A stretch of DNA of 58,239 bases, taken from the NCBI GenBank assembly GCA_001029295.1, contig LDXJ01000041.1, positions 1-58,239 on the forward strand, given 5' to 3'. This document shows, piece after piece, positions 28,475 through 36,535 of the stretch; the first letter of the stretch is position 1; the number at the start of each line of letters is the position of its first letter. The stretch comes from Peptococcaceae bacterium CEB3. Lineage in GTDB: Bacteria > Bacillota > Desulfitobacteriia > Desulfitobacteriales > Desulfitobacteriaceae. The position numbers were made by a program, and so were the translations under genes. The notes below the pieces were generated by a model. That model saw only the letters and a list, made by a program, of their open reading frames with translations. It did not search any database and had not been told where the DNA came from.

Positions 28475-29077
28475 ATGAAGTTAATACTAATTGCTCTGGC
28501 AATATATATGCCGATTAGCTTTATCTTAATGATTCTAAGTGTGCTTGGGCTAATACCAGATATAGTTGTTGTAATCTGGTACATTGTTTTGGGTGCCTTG
28601 ATCGTGAGCGGAATAGCAAGGATTTTAATTACTGAAAGATTAAAAAAGTCATTAGGTGGAAGCGTTCTAGAATTAAGGGGTATACCGACCGCAATAAAGA
28701 TAGGGTATGTGTGTCTCTGGGTAGCTTTTTTTCTGGCAGAGTATGTATCAACAGAGCATTTTATAAATTCTGTACGGAGGTTGGAATTACTATCATGGAG
28801 TGGTGCAGGAATTATTGATGTGCTATATCTAGGTATATTCGCAGGAAGGTTCATAATGGAAGACGGAATTGTTTATGACGGTACAATTCTTGGTTGGAAT
28901 GAAATCTATAGTTATGAATGGAAGAATCCTTCTAATGTAATGAAAAGGATAGGGTTCTCATCTAAACTACTTGTCAGAGCAAAAAAGAAGCCGGAATTAA
29001 AAATGAATATTCATGATGAACAGTTGGAATCAGTAGGTGACATTTTCCGACGAAAGGTTTTTAACAGCTCAGTTTAA
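28475..29077 (+). CDS. Membrane protein of unknown function (DUF5673-like C-terminus)
   Basis: 200 residues. Four hydrophobic segments (about 2-24, 28-50, 72-92, 104-125) precede a soluble C-terminal part, EDGIVYDGTILGWNEIYSYEWKN within residues 129-152, resembling the PH-like domain found at the end of DUF5673-type membrane proteins. AAGGATGG precedes the ATG. AT-rich, isolated among remnants; function unknown. Confidence 0.6.
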   Translation: MKLILIALAIYMPISFILMILSVLGLIPDIVVVIWYIVLGALIVSGIARILITERLKKSLGGSVLELRGIPTAIKIGYVCLWVAFFLAEYVSTEHFINSVRRLELLSWSGAGIIDVLYLGIFAGRFIMEDGIVYDGTILGWNEIYSYEWKNPSNVMKRIGFSSKLLVRAKKKPELKMNIHDEQLESVGDIFRRKVFNSSV

Positions 29078-29099
29078 AAGCTGCGAACGACTCCCTAAT

Positions 29100-29202
29100 T
29101 TGAGGCAAGACATAAAGGATTTCGTGGATTCTCAAACTCAGACCGATCCAAGTTTTAAGACGACAAGGATCTTTACAAGGCTTACGGTCAAAGAAGTTAG
29201 AT
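29100..29202 (+). pseudogene. ISAzo13-like transposase fragment
   Basis: Encodes QDIKDFVDSQTQTDPSFKTT and RIFTRLTVKEVR, matching the N-terminal part of ISAzo13-family transposases; the rest is missing. It lies at the junction where rlmD copy 2 begins. Confidence 0.6.
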
Positions 29203-29257
29203 TTTGGGGTAAGGGGAAGCTGCATTCTCTTTTACCGAAAACAAGCATGACGTTCGC

Positions 29258-30460
29258 TTGGCTTCAGATGGTACCGGTGTAGGCTATATTGACGGTCTGG
29301 TCACTTTTGTTCCCGGACTCCTGCAAGGCGAAACCGGCCTCGTCCGCATCGAAGAACGCAAAAAGCATTTCCTGCGGGGTGAGCTCGTGAAGGTGATGCA
29401 AGCCGCGGCCGTCCGACAAGACCCGCCTTGCCCGGTGTTTCATGTGTGCGGCAGCTGCCAATTGCAGCACATGAACTATGAAGAAACTTTGTTGTGGAAA
29501 AACCGTTGGGTCCAAGATGCCTTGGCAAGGGTGGGCAAAGTCCATGTACGGGTGGAACCCGTTCTGGGTATGGATTTTCCCTGGCGCTATCGTAATAAAG
29601 TCACTTTACATCGCGACAAGGCCAATGCTTCCGATGGAGGGAAGCCGACTCGTGGAAACGCGGCGGAAGGGACAGGGACACAAGCGGTTTTGGGGTATTA
29701 TCAAAACCGGAGTCACACTACGGTGGCCTTCCACGACTGCCTCCTGCTAAGTGAGCGCATGAATTCTTGGATTCGCGCCGTATCCCGGGTTATCGATGAT
29801 TTCCCGGAGATAGAAGACGTCATTTTTAGGGAGTCAGATGCAGGAGAAGGGCTTTTGTTGATCAAGGATTCCAGTTCAGGGAAGGGTTCGACTTTCGCAG
29901 TAAAGCGGGCTTTCTTTCCCGAAGTCGGAAGTGCCTGGGCGACGCGGGCGGAGGACACACCTCTGCGCCTTTGGGGACAGGAAACGCTGGAGGCTTCTTT
30001 CCTGGGAGTTCACTTTAGAGTTTCTCCTTTGGCTTTTCTCCAGGTCAATTACATCATGTCAGAAAAACTCTATTCTCTGGTTCGGCAGTTCGCGGGCTTA
30101 ACAGGGAAAGAGCACGTTTGGGACCTGTACTCAGGGGTCGGTACATTATCCCTGATAGTTGCCGGCTGCGCCCACGATGTCTATGGGCTTGAGGAGAACC
30201 CTTTCGCGGTCGAAGATGCGCGGAGAAATGCGGATTTGAACGGCTTCAGACATGTGCAGTTTCTGCAGGGCAAAGTAGAAGACAACCTGCCGAGGCTGCC
30301 TCTAAGGCCGGACGTGGTCATCATGGATCCACCCCGTGCCGGCGTCACGGCGGCCGTCATTGATCACGTCCTACGCTCCCGCCCCGGGAAAATTATTTAC
30401 GTTTCCTGTGATCCCGCAACCTTGGCCCGCGATCTATCCCGAATCGTCCGGGGCGGATAA
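29258..30460 (+). pseudogene. rlmD copy 2, truncated at both ends
   Basis: Near-identical to the 23871 gene from its SDGTGVGYIDG block onward. It lacks the repeat-rich N-terminus and the first residues of the TRAM-like domain, and stops at SRIVRGG where copy 1 continues for about 28 more residues: GAATAC in copy 1 is GGATAA here. Fe-S cysteines are kept (CPVFHVCGSCQLQH) and the catalytic VSCDPATLARDL is present, but the C-terminal strands of the methyltransferase fold are gone. Probably inactive. Homology starts near 29244 and ends near 30470. Confidence 0.85.
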
Positions 30461-30493
30461 CAAGTGAACTTTAACATGAGGAGGAATAAAGTT

Positions 30494-31147
30494 ATGGGTG
30501 TAACCAGCCCACAAATATCAAAAGAACTGTCTCAAATAAATAATTTTTCTTCATTTGTACAGGATTTTCTATTGAATGAGACACCAATTTACGCGATAGA
30601 GAGCTATGCCGAACAGATCGAAGGCATGGGATTTTTTAAAATTGATATACGAACAAGCGTATTCGAGAATTGTACCTTTCACAATTGCAGCTTTGAAAAT
30701 GCAAGCTTTATGGATGTTATATTTCAATCTTGCGATTTCGCAAATAGTAAATTTACAGGTGCCTATTATAAACGATGCCAATTTATTAATTGTAAATGCG
30801 TTGGTGTAGATATGTGTGATACGGTTGTAAAGCAAACTACTTTTGAACAATCAAATTTTTCGTATTCAAATTTTGACGAAACAAAAATGACCGATGTTTT
30901 ATTTGACCATATCGACTTTACCGAATCGTCCATGGCTGAAGCAAAACTAAAAAAGTTTGAAGCAAGCGATTCCAGATTTGTTAAAAACAACTTCTTCAAA
31001 ACAATGTTAGCTACAGTAGATTTTACTAATAATGAATTTGCCATGCCAACGGTATCATCCCCTCCTGTCGAGCTGAAAGGAGCTATTATTAATATGTTTC
31101 AAGCAGCAGATTTGATTGGTCTTTGGGGTGTTATTGTTAATCGGTAA
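30494..31147 (+). CDS. Pentapeptide repeat protein
   Basis: 217 residues. From about residue 45 it shows the A(D/N)xxF pentapeptide pattern with Phe, Cys and Met centres (SVFENCTFHNCSFENASFMD, CDFANSKFTGA, SNFSYSNFDETKMTD), which folds as a right-handed square beta helix. Some members (Qnr, McbG, AlbG) shield gyrase or topoisomerase IV from poisons; others have unknown roles. GAGGAGG lies about 10 bases before ATG 30494. The N-terminal helical part and C-terminal hydrophobic tail (NMFQAADLIGLWGVIV) are not typical of Qnr. AT-rich; sits just behind the broken rlmD copy. Confidence 0.85.
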   Translation: MGVTSPQISKELSQINNFSSFVQDFLLNETPIYAIESYAEQIEGMGFFKIDIRTSVFENCTFHNCSFENASFMDVIFQSCDFANSKFTGAYYKRCQFINCKCVGVDMCDTVVKQTTFEQSNFSYSNFDETKMTDVLFDHIDFTESSMAEAKLKKFEASDSRFVKNNFFKTMLATVDFTNNEFAMPTVSSPPVELKGAIINMFQAADLIGLWGVIVNR

Positions 31148-31211
31148 TAAAATATTGGCTATTTAAATTATGAGCATGATGTTTGGCTGAGTTTAATGCA
31201 TATTACTCTTG

Positions 31212-31346
31212 GAAATCACCCCTGCGGAGGCTGTGTTTTATGAGGATGCTATCCTTGCCGCCATCGCCCAGGAGAATCATCTCTTTGAAAACGACTGAGG
31301 ACTTGCAGAATACATCCACGATGAAGCTCTCAATAAAAAGGTGTAA
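31212..31346 (+). pseudogene. Remnant of a mobile-element-type protein
   Basis: One frame reads EITPAEAVFYEDAILAAIAQ and, after an internal TGA, GLAEYIHDEALNKKV. It resembles small proteins carried by conjugative elements, but the identification is weak. No start or ribosome site. Confidence 0.3.
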
Positions 31347-31398
31347 GGGTCATCCCATAGCCTGGAGAATAGGTATAGTGATTCCAAAGGGTAATACG

Positions 31399-31433
31399 TT
31401 ACACCCTCATTTGTTGAAACAATGAGGGTGTAA
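31399..31433. terminator. Strong hairpin after the lipoprotein gene
   Basis: TTACACCCTCATT and AATGAGGGTGTAA form a perfect 13-bp stem with a 9-base loop. It can serve the minus-strand gene ending at 31463. Confidence 0.75.
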
Positions 31434-31462
31434 TACGGTCCCGATGTTCACGGATTAAGTGC

Positions 31463-32275
31463 TTACCATTGCCTGCCCGAAATCCCTGCCATTTGGTTAC
31501 CTGTGCCTTGAGGATAAAGGACATTATAATGCTCCATCGACGGGTTGGGGGTACTGGTTGTGGCTCGCGGGAATATGAATTCAATTTTAAATTGGGTTCC
31601 TGCAGTATAGCCAATAATTTCCTGAGTGTTGGATATTGTATCATAGGCTGGGGTTCCCAAAACCTCTTTGACTTTATTAATAGTGATGCCCACGAAGTGG
31701 CTACTTGCCAAAGACCTGATCTCAAATATTTGTCCCCCTTTATTGAAGCCAAATACGATGTGATGACTTAAATAGGTAGCATAGGTACCATTGGCAGCAG
31801 CCACATAGTCAACTTGATCGGGCTTTCCCCAGTACGCTTCAACAGTTCTGATATTCGTCGTCTTTGCGGAAAATCTACTTGGAAAGTCGAAATCATAAAT
31901 TTTACCCTGTTTAGCTAGTTGCATCATATTTAATAGCAGAGCCGTAGCAGCATTGGCGCTTTGAGACGCCAAATCCGTTGAGGCAAAATTAGGACTGCCG
32001 GTAGAATGCTGTGGTTGGGTCCCGGTTGAGGACGGATTAGCGGAATTGCTGCCCGAACCCGAACCCACAGTAGTAGGGGTTGAGGATGTGCTGCTCTTTT
32101 GTTGGCTGGGATTACTGGCGCTTTGGGTCTGATGGGTCGCGGCATTAGCGGTTTGGCCTGGGGCGTTGACCGTGGAGGCAATAGGATTGCTCAGGCTTGA
32201 ACACCCCACGACCAGGGTCAAAGCTAGGGCCGCGACCGTCCACTTCACGGTTGCTTTTTTGAAAGAAGCGATCAT
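31463..32275 (-). CDS. Membrane-anchored sensor-like protein with DUF4309 domain (lost its M56 protease part)
   Basis: About 270 residues. N-terminal membrane segment ending in VVGCSS, usable as a lipobox, then a Ser/Thr/Asn-rich linker (residues about 30-95) and a C-terminal domain resembling DUF4309/YjgB (VEAYWGKPDQVDYV, HHIVFGFNKGGQIFEIRSL, VKEVLGTPAYD). It has its own ribosome site (AAGGAGAATT). The DNA from the linker through blaI duplicates 50.3-52.4 kb, where the same membrane segment is fused behind an M56 protease and the sensor domain is different. Here about 880 bp encoding the protease are deleted and only a short remnant (QLLSEPHWAPGTIGFANKFN) is left upstream in frame. Confidence 0.75.
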   Translation of the reverse strand: MIASFKKATVKWTVAALALTLVVGCSSLSNPIASTVNAPGQTANAATHQTQSASNPSQQKSSTSSTPTTVGSGSGSNSANPSSTGTQPQHSTGSPNFASTDLASQSANAATALLLNMMQLAKQGKIYDFDFPSRFSAKTTNIRTVEAYWGKPDQVDYVAAANGTYATYLSHHIVFGFNKGGQIFEIRSLASSHFVGITINKVKEVLGTPAYDTISNTQEIIGYTAGTQFKIEFIFPRATTSTPNPSMEHYNVLYPQGTGNQMAGISGRQW

Positions 32276-32394
32276 AATAATTCTCCTTTTGTTAAATTTG
32301 TTGGCAAAACCGATGGTTCCCGGAGCCCAATGAGGTTCAGAGAGGAGTTGCAAAAGGCGGATGATCGTCTGGCCGAATCCCTTTCCCTACGTCC

Positions 32395-32775
32395 CTACGT
32401 CAGCCGCGCATCCAGCAGGTTTCTCAGGTCCTTGACTTCTTGGAGAGACAAGTATTCACTCTTGACAAAGTTCGTCAGCATAAGGTGAAGCGAGTCTCCA
32501 TAAACCTTGTGCAGAAAAGATTTCGTTTCTTCGCGCATGCAGTCTTCCTGCGACACTAGAGGATAAAACTGGCGCAAAGTTGCGGAATCCTTGTCAACCC
32601 CAAGAGCCCCTTTTTTCACCAACCGCCCCATCAAGGTCTGAACGGTCTTAGGGCTCCAGGAACTGTCCGCCCTCAGACGCGCGACCACGTTGGAAGCCGT
32701 CAGCGGGGATTCCTGCCAAAGGACTTTCATGACTAGCCACTCTGCAGTGGAAATTTTACATGCAACATCGTCCAT
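32395..32775 (-). CDS. BlaI/MecI-family repressor, copy A
   Basis: 126-residue winged-helix repressor (KISTAEWLVMKVLWQESPLT, WSPKTVQTLMGRLVKKGAL), of the kind that represses beta-lactamase or other genes until an M56 sensor protease triggers its cleavage. Differs from the 51568 copy by only a few residues. GGGGGAGG lies 9 bases before the start. A palindrome just upstream is the likely autoregulatory operator. Its own M56 partner is deleted here, so it could respond only to the distant sensor at 49.8 kb. Confidence 0.9.
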   Translation of the reverse strand: MDDVACKISTAEWLVMKVLWQESPLTASNVVARLRADSSWSPKTVQTLMGRLVKKGALGVDKDSATLRQFYPLVSQEDCMREETKSFLHKVYGDSLHLMLTNFVKSEYLSLQEVKDLRNLLDARLT

Positions 32776-32790
32776 GGGGCCATACCTCCC

Positions 32791-32820
32791 CCCTACAATC
32801 GTTGCTTAAGCAAAGATTAC
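32791..32820 (-). promoter_or_regulatory. Candidate BlaI operator, copy A
   Basis: Perfect palindrome TTGCTTAAGCAA (32802-32813) flanked by TACAATC and GATTACA, giving an imperfect dyad of about 30 bp directly before the repressor gene. Also present before copy B. Confidence 0.55.
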
Positions 32821-32999
32821 ACCGGTAGGTCATTCGTTGTCAAGTGGTATAGTTTATCTTGTTCTGCTTTGGCATTATCGAGGGAGCCAGCCACCTGTCT
32901 TCCATAAAGGCTGAGTGTTCAAGGCGGTTTCCTACTACTCAGCTAATATCACGACGTCGTCCGCAAGATACCCCGAGGTTTGCGGATACCTCGCTGTCT

Positions 33000-33207
33000 C
33001 AAGATGTTCCAGTGACGACTGCGAGATGTGGTTTTAAGGAAACATATGGGACGATTTTGTGCCTTTTTCGTATGACCTCGTCCGCAGGAACATGTTCCTC
33101 GCACAGGGGAACATGTCTATGGGTAAAATTAGGTGATATACGCGGAAAAACATGTTCCGGTGTGCAACCCTGCGTGTGGCTGAGCAACGTCGGGTGAGGT
33201 AATTTGC
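33000..33207 (+). repeat. Structured repeat element, copy 2
   Basis: Same element as at 25670, with the GGAACATGTTCC palindrome and the 18-bp inverted repeat. The upstream flank (ACGACGTCGT palindrome, CCGAGGTTTGCGGATACCTCG hairpin near 32951-32993) is shared only with copy 4. Confidence 0.85.
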
Positions 33208-33262
33208 GGGAAGTTTAGCGGTAATTTGTGGCATCGGATGAGTGAGTGAGAGGTGCCTGGGG

Positions 33263-33291
33263 GCCAGGGTATTTTGAGCTCCGGCTTTTTT
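33263..33291 (+). terminator. Terminator-like hairpin in the regulator 2 leader
   Basis: GCCAGGG faces CTCCGGC with one mismatch, then six T. Equivalent to the hairpin at 25928, 101 bp before the regulator start. Confidence 0.55.
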
Positions 33292-33391
33292 GCAGGGAAA
33301 ATCACCGGTTGTTTCGGTTTTAGCAGGAACTTGCAATGACAGCGTCGAATGCTTGGGGAGTGCAGTTTGCGCGGGAGGGGAGAGGAACGCA

Positions 33392-34702
33392 ATGAAAGGC
33401 ACGGCTCTAAAGGCTTACCTTCAAGAGGAAAATGTTCGCCCATCAACGTTAGCCAAGTCATGCCGTCTCAGCGAGAGCTATATGAGCAGGATCCTCAATG
33501 GCCAACGTCTTAATCCCTGCATCGGTGTGCTTGAGCGTCTGGGGGCAGAACTCGATTTGCCGGTAGATAGAGTTCAGAAACTCCTTGACACTCCGTATAA
33601 CTCATTTATCTCTGCAAGAACTTTGTCACAAAACGCTACCGAACAGTTCTTTGGCTTATTGAAGGAGACCTTGGATGCTTTGGATCAGAGTGATTTAGCA
33701 ACAGTTTGCGGCTTAAATGATGTGATTTGTAGGAAAGTTCCAGACTCAGTCTGCTTGAAATTCAACTACTTATCTTGGTTTGAGGCCTTCAATTCGACGT
33801 TGCAAGGCAAATTCGAAACCGCCATTCCTGTTTTTTTTGAAGCGTCACAGTTTAGCCCCAGATATGACATTGAGAAGCGTTTCAAAGGAAAAATACTGGG
33901 AGGATTAGGCGCCGCCTACACGGCGAGAGGAAAGTACACCCAAGGTATGAAGGCATTTCGCCAGAGTTTGTTTTTGTGGTCGGAGGGTTTCCAGGCGGCT
34001 TGGGTGAATATGAATCTGGGTACACTTTATCGGAGACTTACCAGATACGAGCTTTCGATCGGTGCCTATGAATACGCCGACAAGTACGGGACAGCGGTCA
34101 CGAAACTTCAGGCATTTGTCGGGCTGATTCAAGTCTCTCTTGATAGGAAGGATTTTAGCGCCGCGAGAAAATACGTTCTCAAAGGATACGCCCACGCAAA
34201 GACCCTTGATTCCCCAAGAGGTAAGGGTGATCTGTATTGCAATATTGCCGAGTACTATTTCGCCAGCGGAGACTTGCGTCGCTCTGAATTCTTTTTCCGG
34301 AAAGCTATTTTGTTTGCTGATCGTTCCGGAACACCCCGGACAAAACATTGGGCCTGCGTTGAATTGGGTGCGCTCCTGTTAGGGCGAGGTTTACACAAAG
34401 AATTTGAAGCCACGATGCAAGCACTGGAATCAGAATTGTCAGGCGGCGAGGATGTTCTGCTCGTAGCTAAACGCTTAAATGTGTTAGGTAGGCAGTCCCT
34501 GGCAGAGAGGCGATACAGTCAAGCGATTCGTCTTGCCGGACAAGGATACGCGCTTCTGGTTTCGCTTTCCACGCCTTCTTGGGTAGACTTTGAGGAGTCT
34601 ATTCAATTGCTGGCTGAGGCGTACTCGGGCTTAAAAGACAGAAATGCGGCGAATCTGTATATTCATGAACAAAGAAGATTAAAGAGGTTCGAGCCCAGAT
34701 AG
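33392..34702 (+). CDS. HTH-TPR transcriptional regulator 2 (RNPP-like)
   Basis: 436 residues, intact paralog of the 26059 gene. XRE-type helix-turn-helix (STLAKSCRLSESYMSRILNG) at residues about 18-37, then TPR-type helical hairpins through the C-terminus (FETAIPVFFEASQFS, GKYTQGMKAFRQSLFLWSE, DLRRSEFFFRKAILFA, RYSQAIRLAGQGYALL). In RNPP regulators the TPR domain binds a short imported peptide and switches DNA binding. A promoter with a putative operator and a secreted peptide gene follow at once, as in PlcR-PapR and NprR-NprX. Ribosome site GGGGAGAGG before ATG 33392. The assignment to peptide sensing is inferred from architecture and neighbourhood. Confidence 0.8.
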   Translation: MKGTALKAYLQEENVRPSTLAKSCRLSESYMSRILNGQRLNPCIGVLERLGAELDLPVDRVQKLLDTPYNSFISARTLSQNATEQFFGLLKETLDALDQSDLATVCGLNDVICRKVPDSVCLKFNYLSWFEAFNSTLQGKFETAIPVFFEASQFSPRYDIEKRFKGKILGGLGAAYTARGKYTQGMKAFRQSLFLWSEGFQAAWVNMNLGTLYRRLTRYELSIGAYEYADKYGTAVTKLQAFVGLIQVSLDRKDFSAARKYVLKGYAHAKTLDSPRGKGDLYCNIAEYYFASGDLRRSEFFFRKAILFADRSGTPRTKHWACVELGALLLGRGLHKEFEATMQALESELSGGEDVLLVAKRLNVLGRQSLAERRYSQAIRLAGQGYALLVSLSTPSWVDFEESIQLLAEAYSGLKDRNAANLYIHEQRRLKRFEPR

Positions 34703-34730
34703 GAGAGGGAGGCTGATCAGGCCAGTCAAG

Positions 34731-34787
34731 TTCGACAAATATCGACGGGAAAGTCAGCACCAAATCGTCCCGCCAATGTGCTAAGAT
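34731..34787 (+). promoter_or_regulatory. Operator motif and promoter of the peptide gene
   Basis: TTCGACAAATATCGAC (34731-34746) matches the cassette 1 motif at 13 of 16 positions. TAAGAT (34782-34787) is a reasonable -10, again starting exactly 36 bases after the motif ends. The -35 region (ACCAAA) is poor, which would fit activation by the bound regulator. Confidence 0.6.
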
Positions 34788-34810
34788 GATTGCAAGAGGG
34801 AGGTGAGACT

Positions 34811-34972
34811 ATGAGAAAGACCATTCTGAGTGTATTATTAGCAGGTAGTCTTCTTTTAGTTTCATTCCAATTTAGTCCGATTCTACACCTCGCTCATTCA
34901 GCTCATATTTCTACGCATCCAACCCAAAGCTCCACTTTCCACCCTAATATCGACCCGATTGAAGGGGGATAA
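34811..34972 (+). CDS. Secreted peptide, candidate pheromone precursor of regulator 2
   Basis: 53 residues: basic start MRKT, hydrophobic core LSVLLAGSLLLVSF, then HLAHSA, a plausible signal peptidase site, and a polar tail ending STFHPNIDPIEGG. Size and plan match PapR/NprX/Phr-type precursors, which are exported, trimmed and re-imported. GGGAGGTGA lies 7 bases before ATG 34811. The gene follows the HTH-TPR regulator by 108 bp behind its own promoter. The active peptide would come from the C-terminal tail; its exact ends are not predictable. Confidence 0.65.
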   Translation: MRKTILSVLLAGSLLLVSFQFSPILHLAHSAHISTHPTQSSTFHPNIDPIEGG

Positions 34973-35229
34973 TCAATAGAGACGCTCCAAGATCGTTCAG
35001 ACCGGCAAAGTAGCAATTGATCTTTGTAAACTGCTAGCACTGTCGGTTAAAAGCTGTAGACCAGAATTAAACGTTTAGGTAGGCTAAGAAAATGAGTTCA
35101 GATGGAAATTCGGCGCTAGAAGTACATAGCAAAGCAAAGTCTTTGGCAACGAGCCTTTCAACAGGTATCGACTCGACGCTTAGGATTCCATGGCGCTCAT
35201 GGTTTGGAAGATGTCCTTCAAAATCGCTT

Positions 35230-36180
35230 TCTCAAAATGTCAGTACCATGCGTCAATATATTGGAGCCGCTGCAATAAAAGTTCGGAAGTTACCAATGTT
35301 TCGTACGGCGAACCCTGACCTGTTACAGGTTATAGTCGCATTTCTTACGCTTGTTTGATAGGCGGAACGCTTTTTGTACTGCTTTCTCCAGATGGCTGAA
35401 TTCCTCGGTGGCGAGCGAAAGAGTCTGAGGTTTTCCTGGAAGGTCGTGTAAACAATCCGGCCATAGGGGGAGGCAGAGCAGGGCTCAGAGCTTAGGCATC
35501 GGCGAGCTGGCCGATGATTACCGGACAACGCCATTCGGTTCTCCTCCTTTTGAAGTCACGGGTATTGTAAACCATTGGCGCTCCGCATTTGCAGATAGGT
35601 ACACCCGTAGGGGTAACATTAAACTTTTCGTGTACGGGGTTAGAACATTTACGAGGATTGGCAGCAATGATGGGGGTGATGTTCCACGAATCAAGTAAAC
35701 AGTATATCGGATAGGCATCATGAGCAGAGTCCAGGCTCAGCTCAGAGAAGGAGAATTCGCGGTAAAGCTTGCGGGTTTTATGAAAGGCAGACACACAGAG
35801 TACTGTCATGGCTCTTGGCAGAGGCGAGCATAAAGTAAATGGGTAAATCATAAGGACAGTCTAAAGCGACAAACTCGTAGAGAGAGCGCCCCCAATAATA
35901 CTCTCCTCAATAGTTGTCCCAACCCCAGGAGGCGTCTGGATCGGAAAGGGATCTTAGACAGTCGCAGTGCTGAATACCTTGTTCATGACAAGAACAGGTT
36001 TTGTGACCGATCCTGCTTGAACCACTCCTGACGGTGGTTCCGTCACCGGCAAGAGAAAAGTTCGAGGGATCTCCTAAGAGACCGAAACGGGCCGAAGATA
36101 GCACAAAACAGTACTTGAAAAGGTTCATAACAATCTCATGGGGAGCAGAAGGTGCTGGAGAGTCTTGGTATTTGGCAACC
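35230..36180 (-). pseudogene. Broken DDE transposase
   Basis: Minus-strand pieces in different frames line up as one transposase: FSLAGDGTTVRSG and SDPDASWGWDNY (36128-35907), then LDSAHDAYPIYCLLDSWNIT, CKCGAPMVYN and RRTEWRCPVI (about 35760-35515), then GRIVYTTFQENLRLF and a basic stretch (35460-35260). At least two frameshifts. Recognisable as a Cys-rich DDE transposase; subfamily not settled. Confidence 0.75.
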
Positions 36181-36262
36181 CGGTTACCAAGCGCTCGACG
36201 CTACCTGGGTGTTTGGGAGGTTCCATTTTATATTCAGATTTGGCAGAAAGGAGGTTAAAGGC

Positions 36263-36379
36263 ATGAATGAACAAGAAAATGACAACTCTCTCACTCAGTG
36301 TGATGTTTTTGAAGTAGACGAAACTACAGAAAAGGAATATTTATCGTGTGAGATCGTCGGTTCAATCGGTGCACAATAG
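36263..36379 (+). CDS. Candidate RiPP precursor peptide
   Basis: 38 residues with an excellent ribosome site (AAAGGAGGT, 8 bases before ATG 36263). The first 25 residues are acidic and polar (MNEQENDNSLTQCDVFEVDE), like a leader; the end is YLSCEIVGSIGAQ, which could be the core. Two Cys, at residues 13 and 29. It is the first gene of an AT-rich cluster followed by two radical-SAM proteins, the usual neighbourhood of a ribosomally synthesised, post-translationally modified peptide. I do not recognise the family. No exporter or peptidase gene is adjacent. Confidence 0.6.
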   Translation: MNEQENDNSLTQCDVFEVDETTEKEYLSCEIVGSIGAQ

Positions 36380-36400
36380 AAGATAGCTTTTATTTCTTGT

Positions 36401-36459
36401 AGATTTCCCCCACTTTCTAGAATTATAAATTATAAAATTTAGCAAAGTGGAGGAAATCT
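36401..36459 (+). promoter_or_regulatory. Long stem-loop between precursor and first radical-SAM gene
   Basis: AGATTTCCCCCACTTT (36401-36416) and AAAGTGGAGGAAATCT (36444-36459) pair over 16 positions with one mismatch; the 27-base loop is very AT-rich. It lies 22 bp after the peptide stop and 76 bp before the enzyme start. It may end most transcripts after the peptide, giving excess precursor over enzyme. Confidence 0.65.
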
Positions 36460-36535
36460 TATCTTACTGGCCTTAATTAAAGCTAGAAAACTGTTTTTGG
36501 CAATGTTGAAGTGTTTTTTAGCATGGAGAAACAAA

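Noticed and set aside
35092-35358. 88-codon plus-strand gene
   Set aside because: Antisense to the C-terminal part of a broken transposase.
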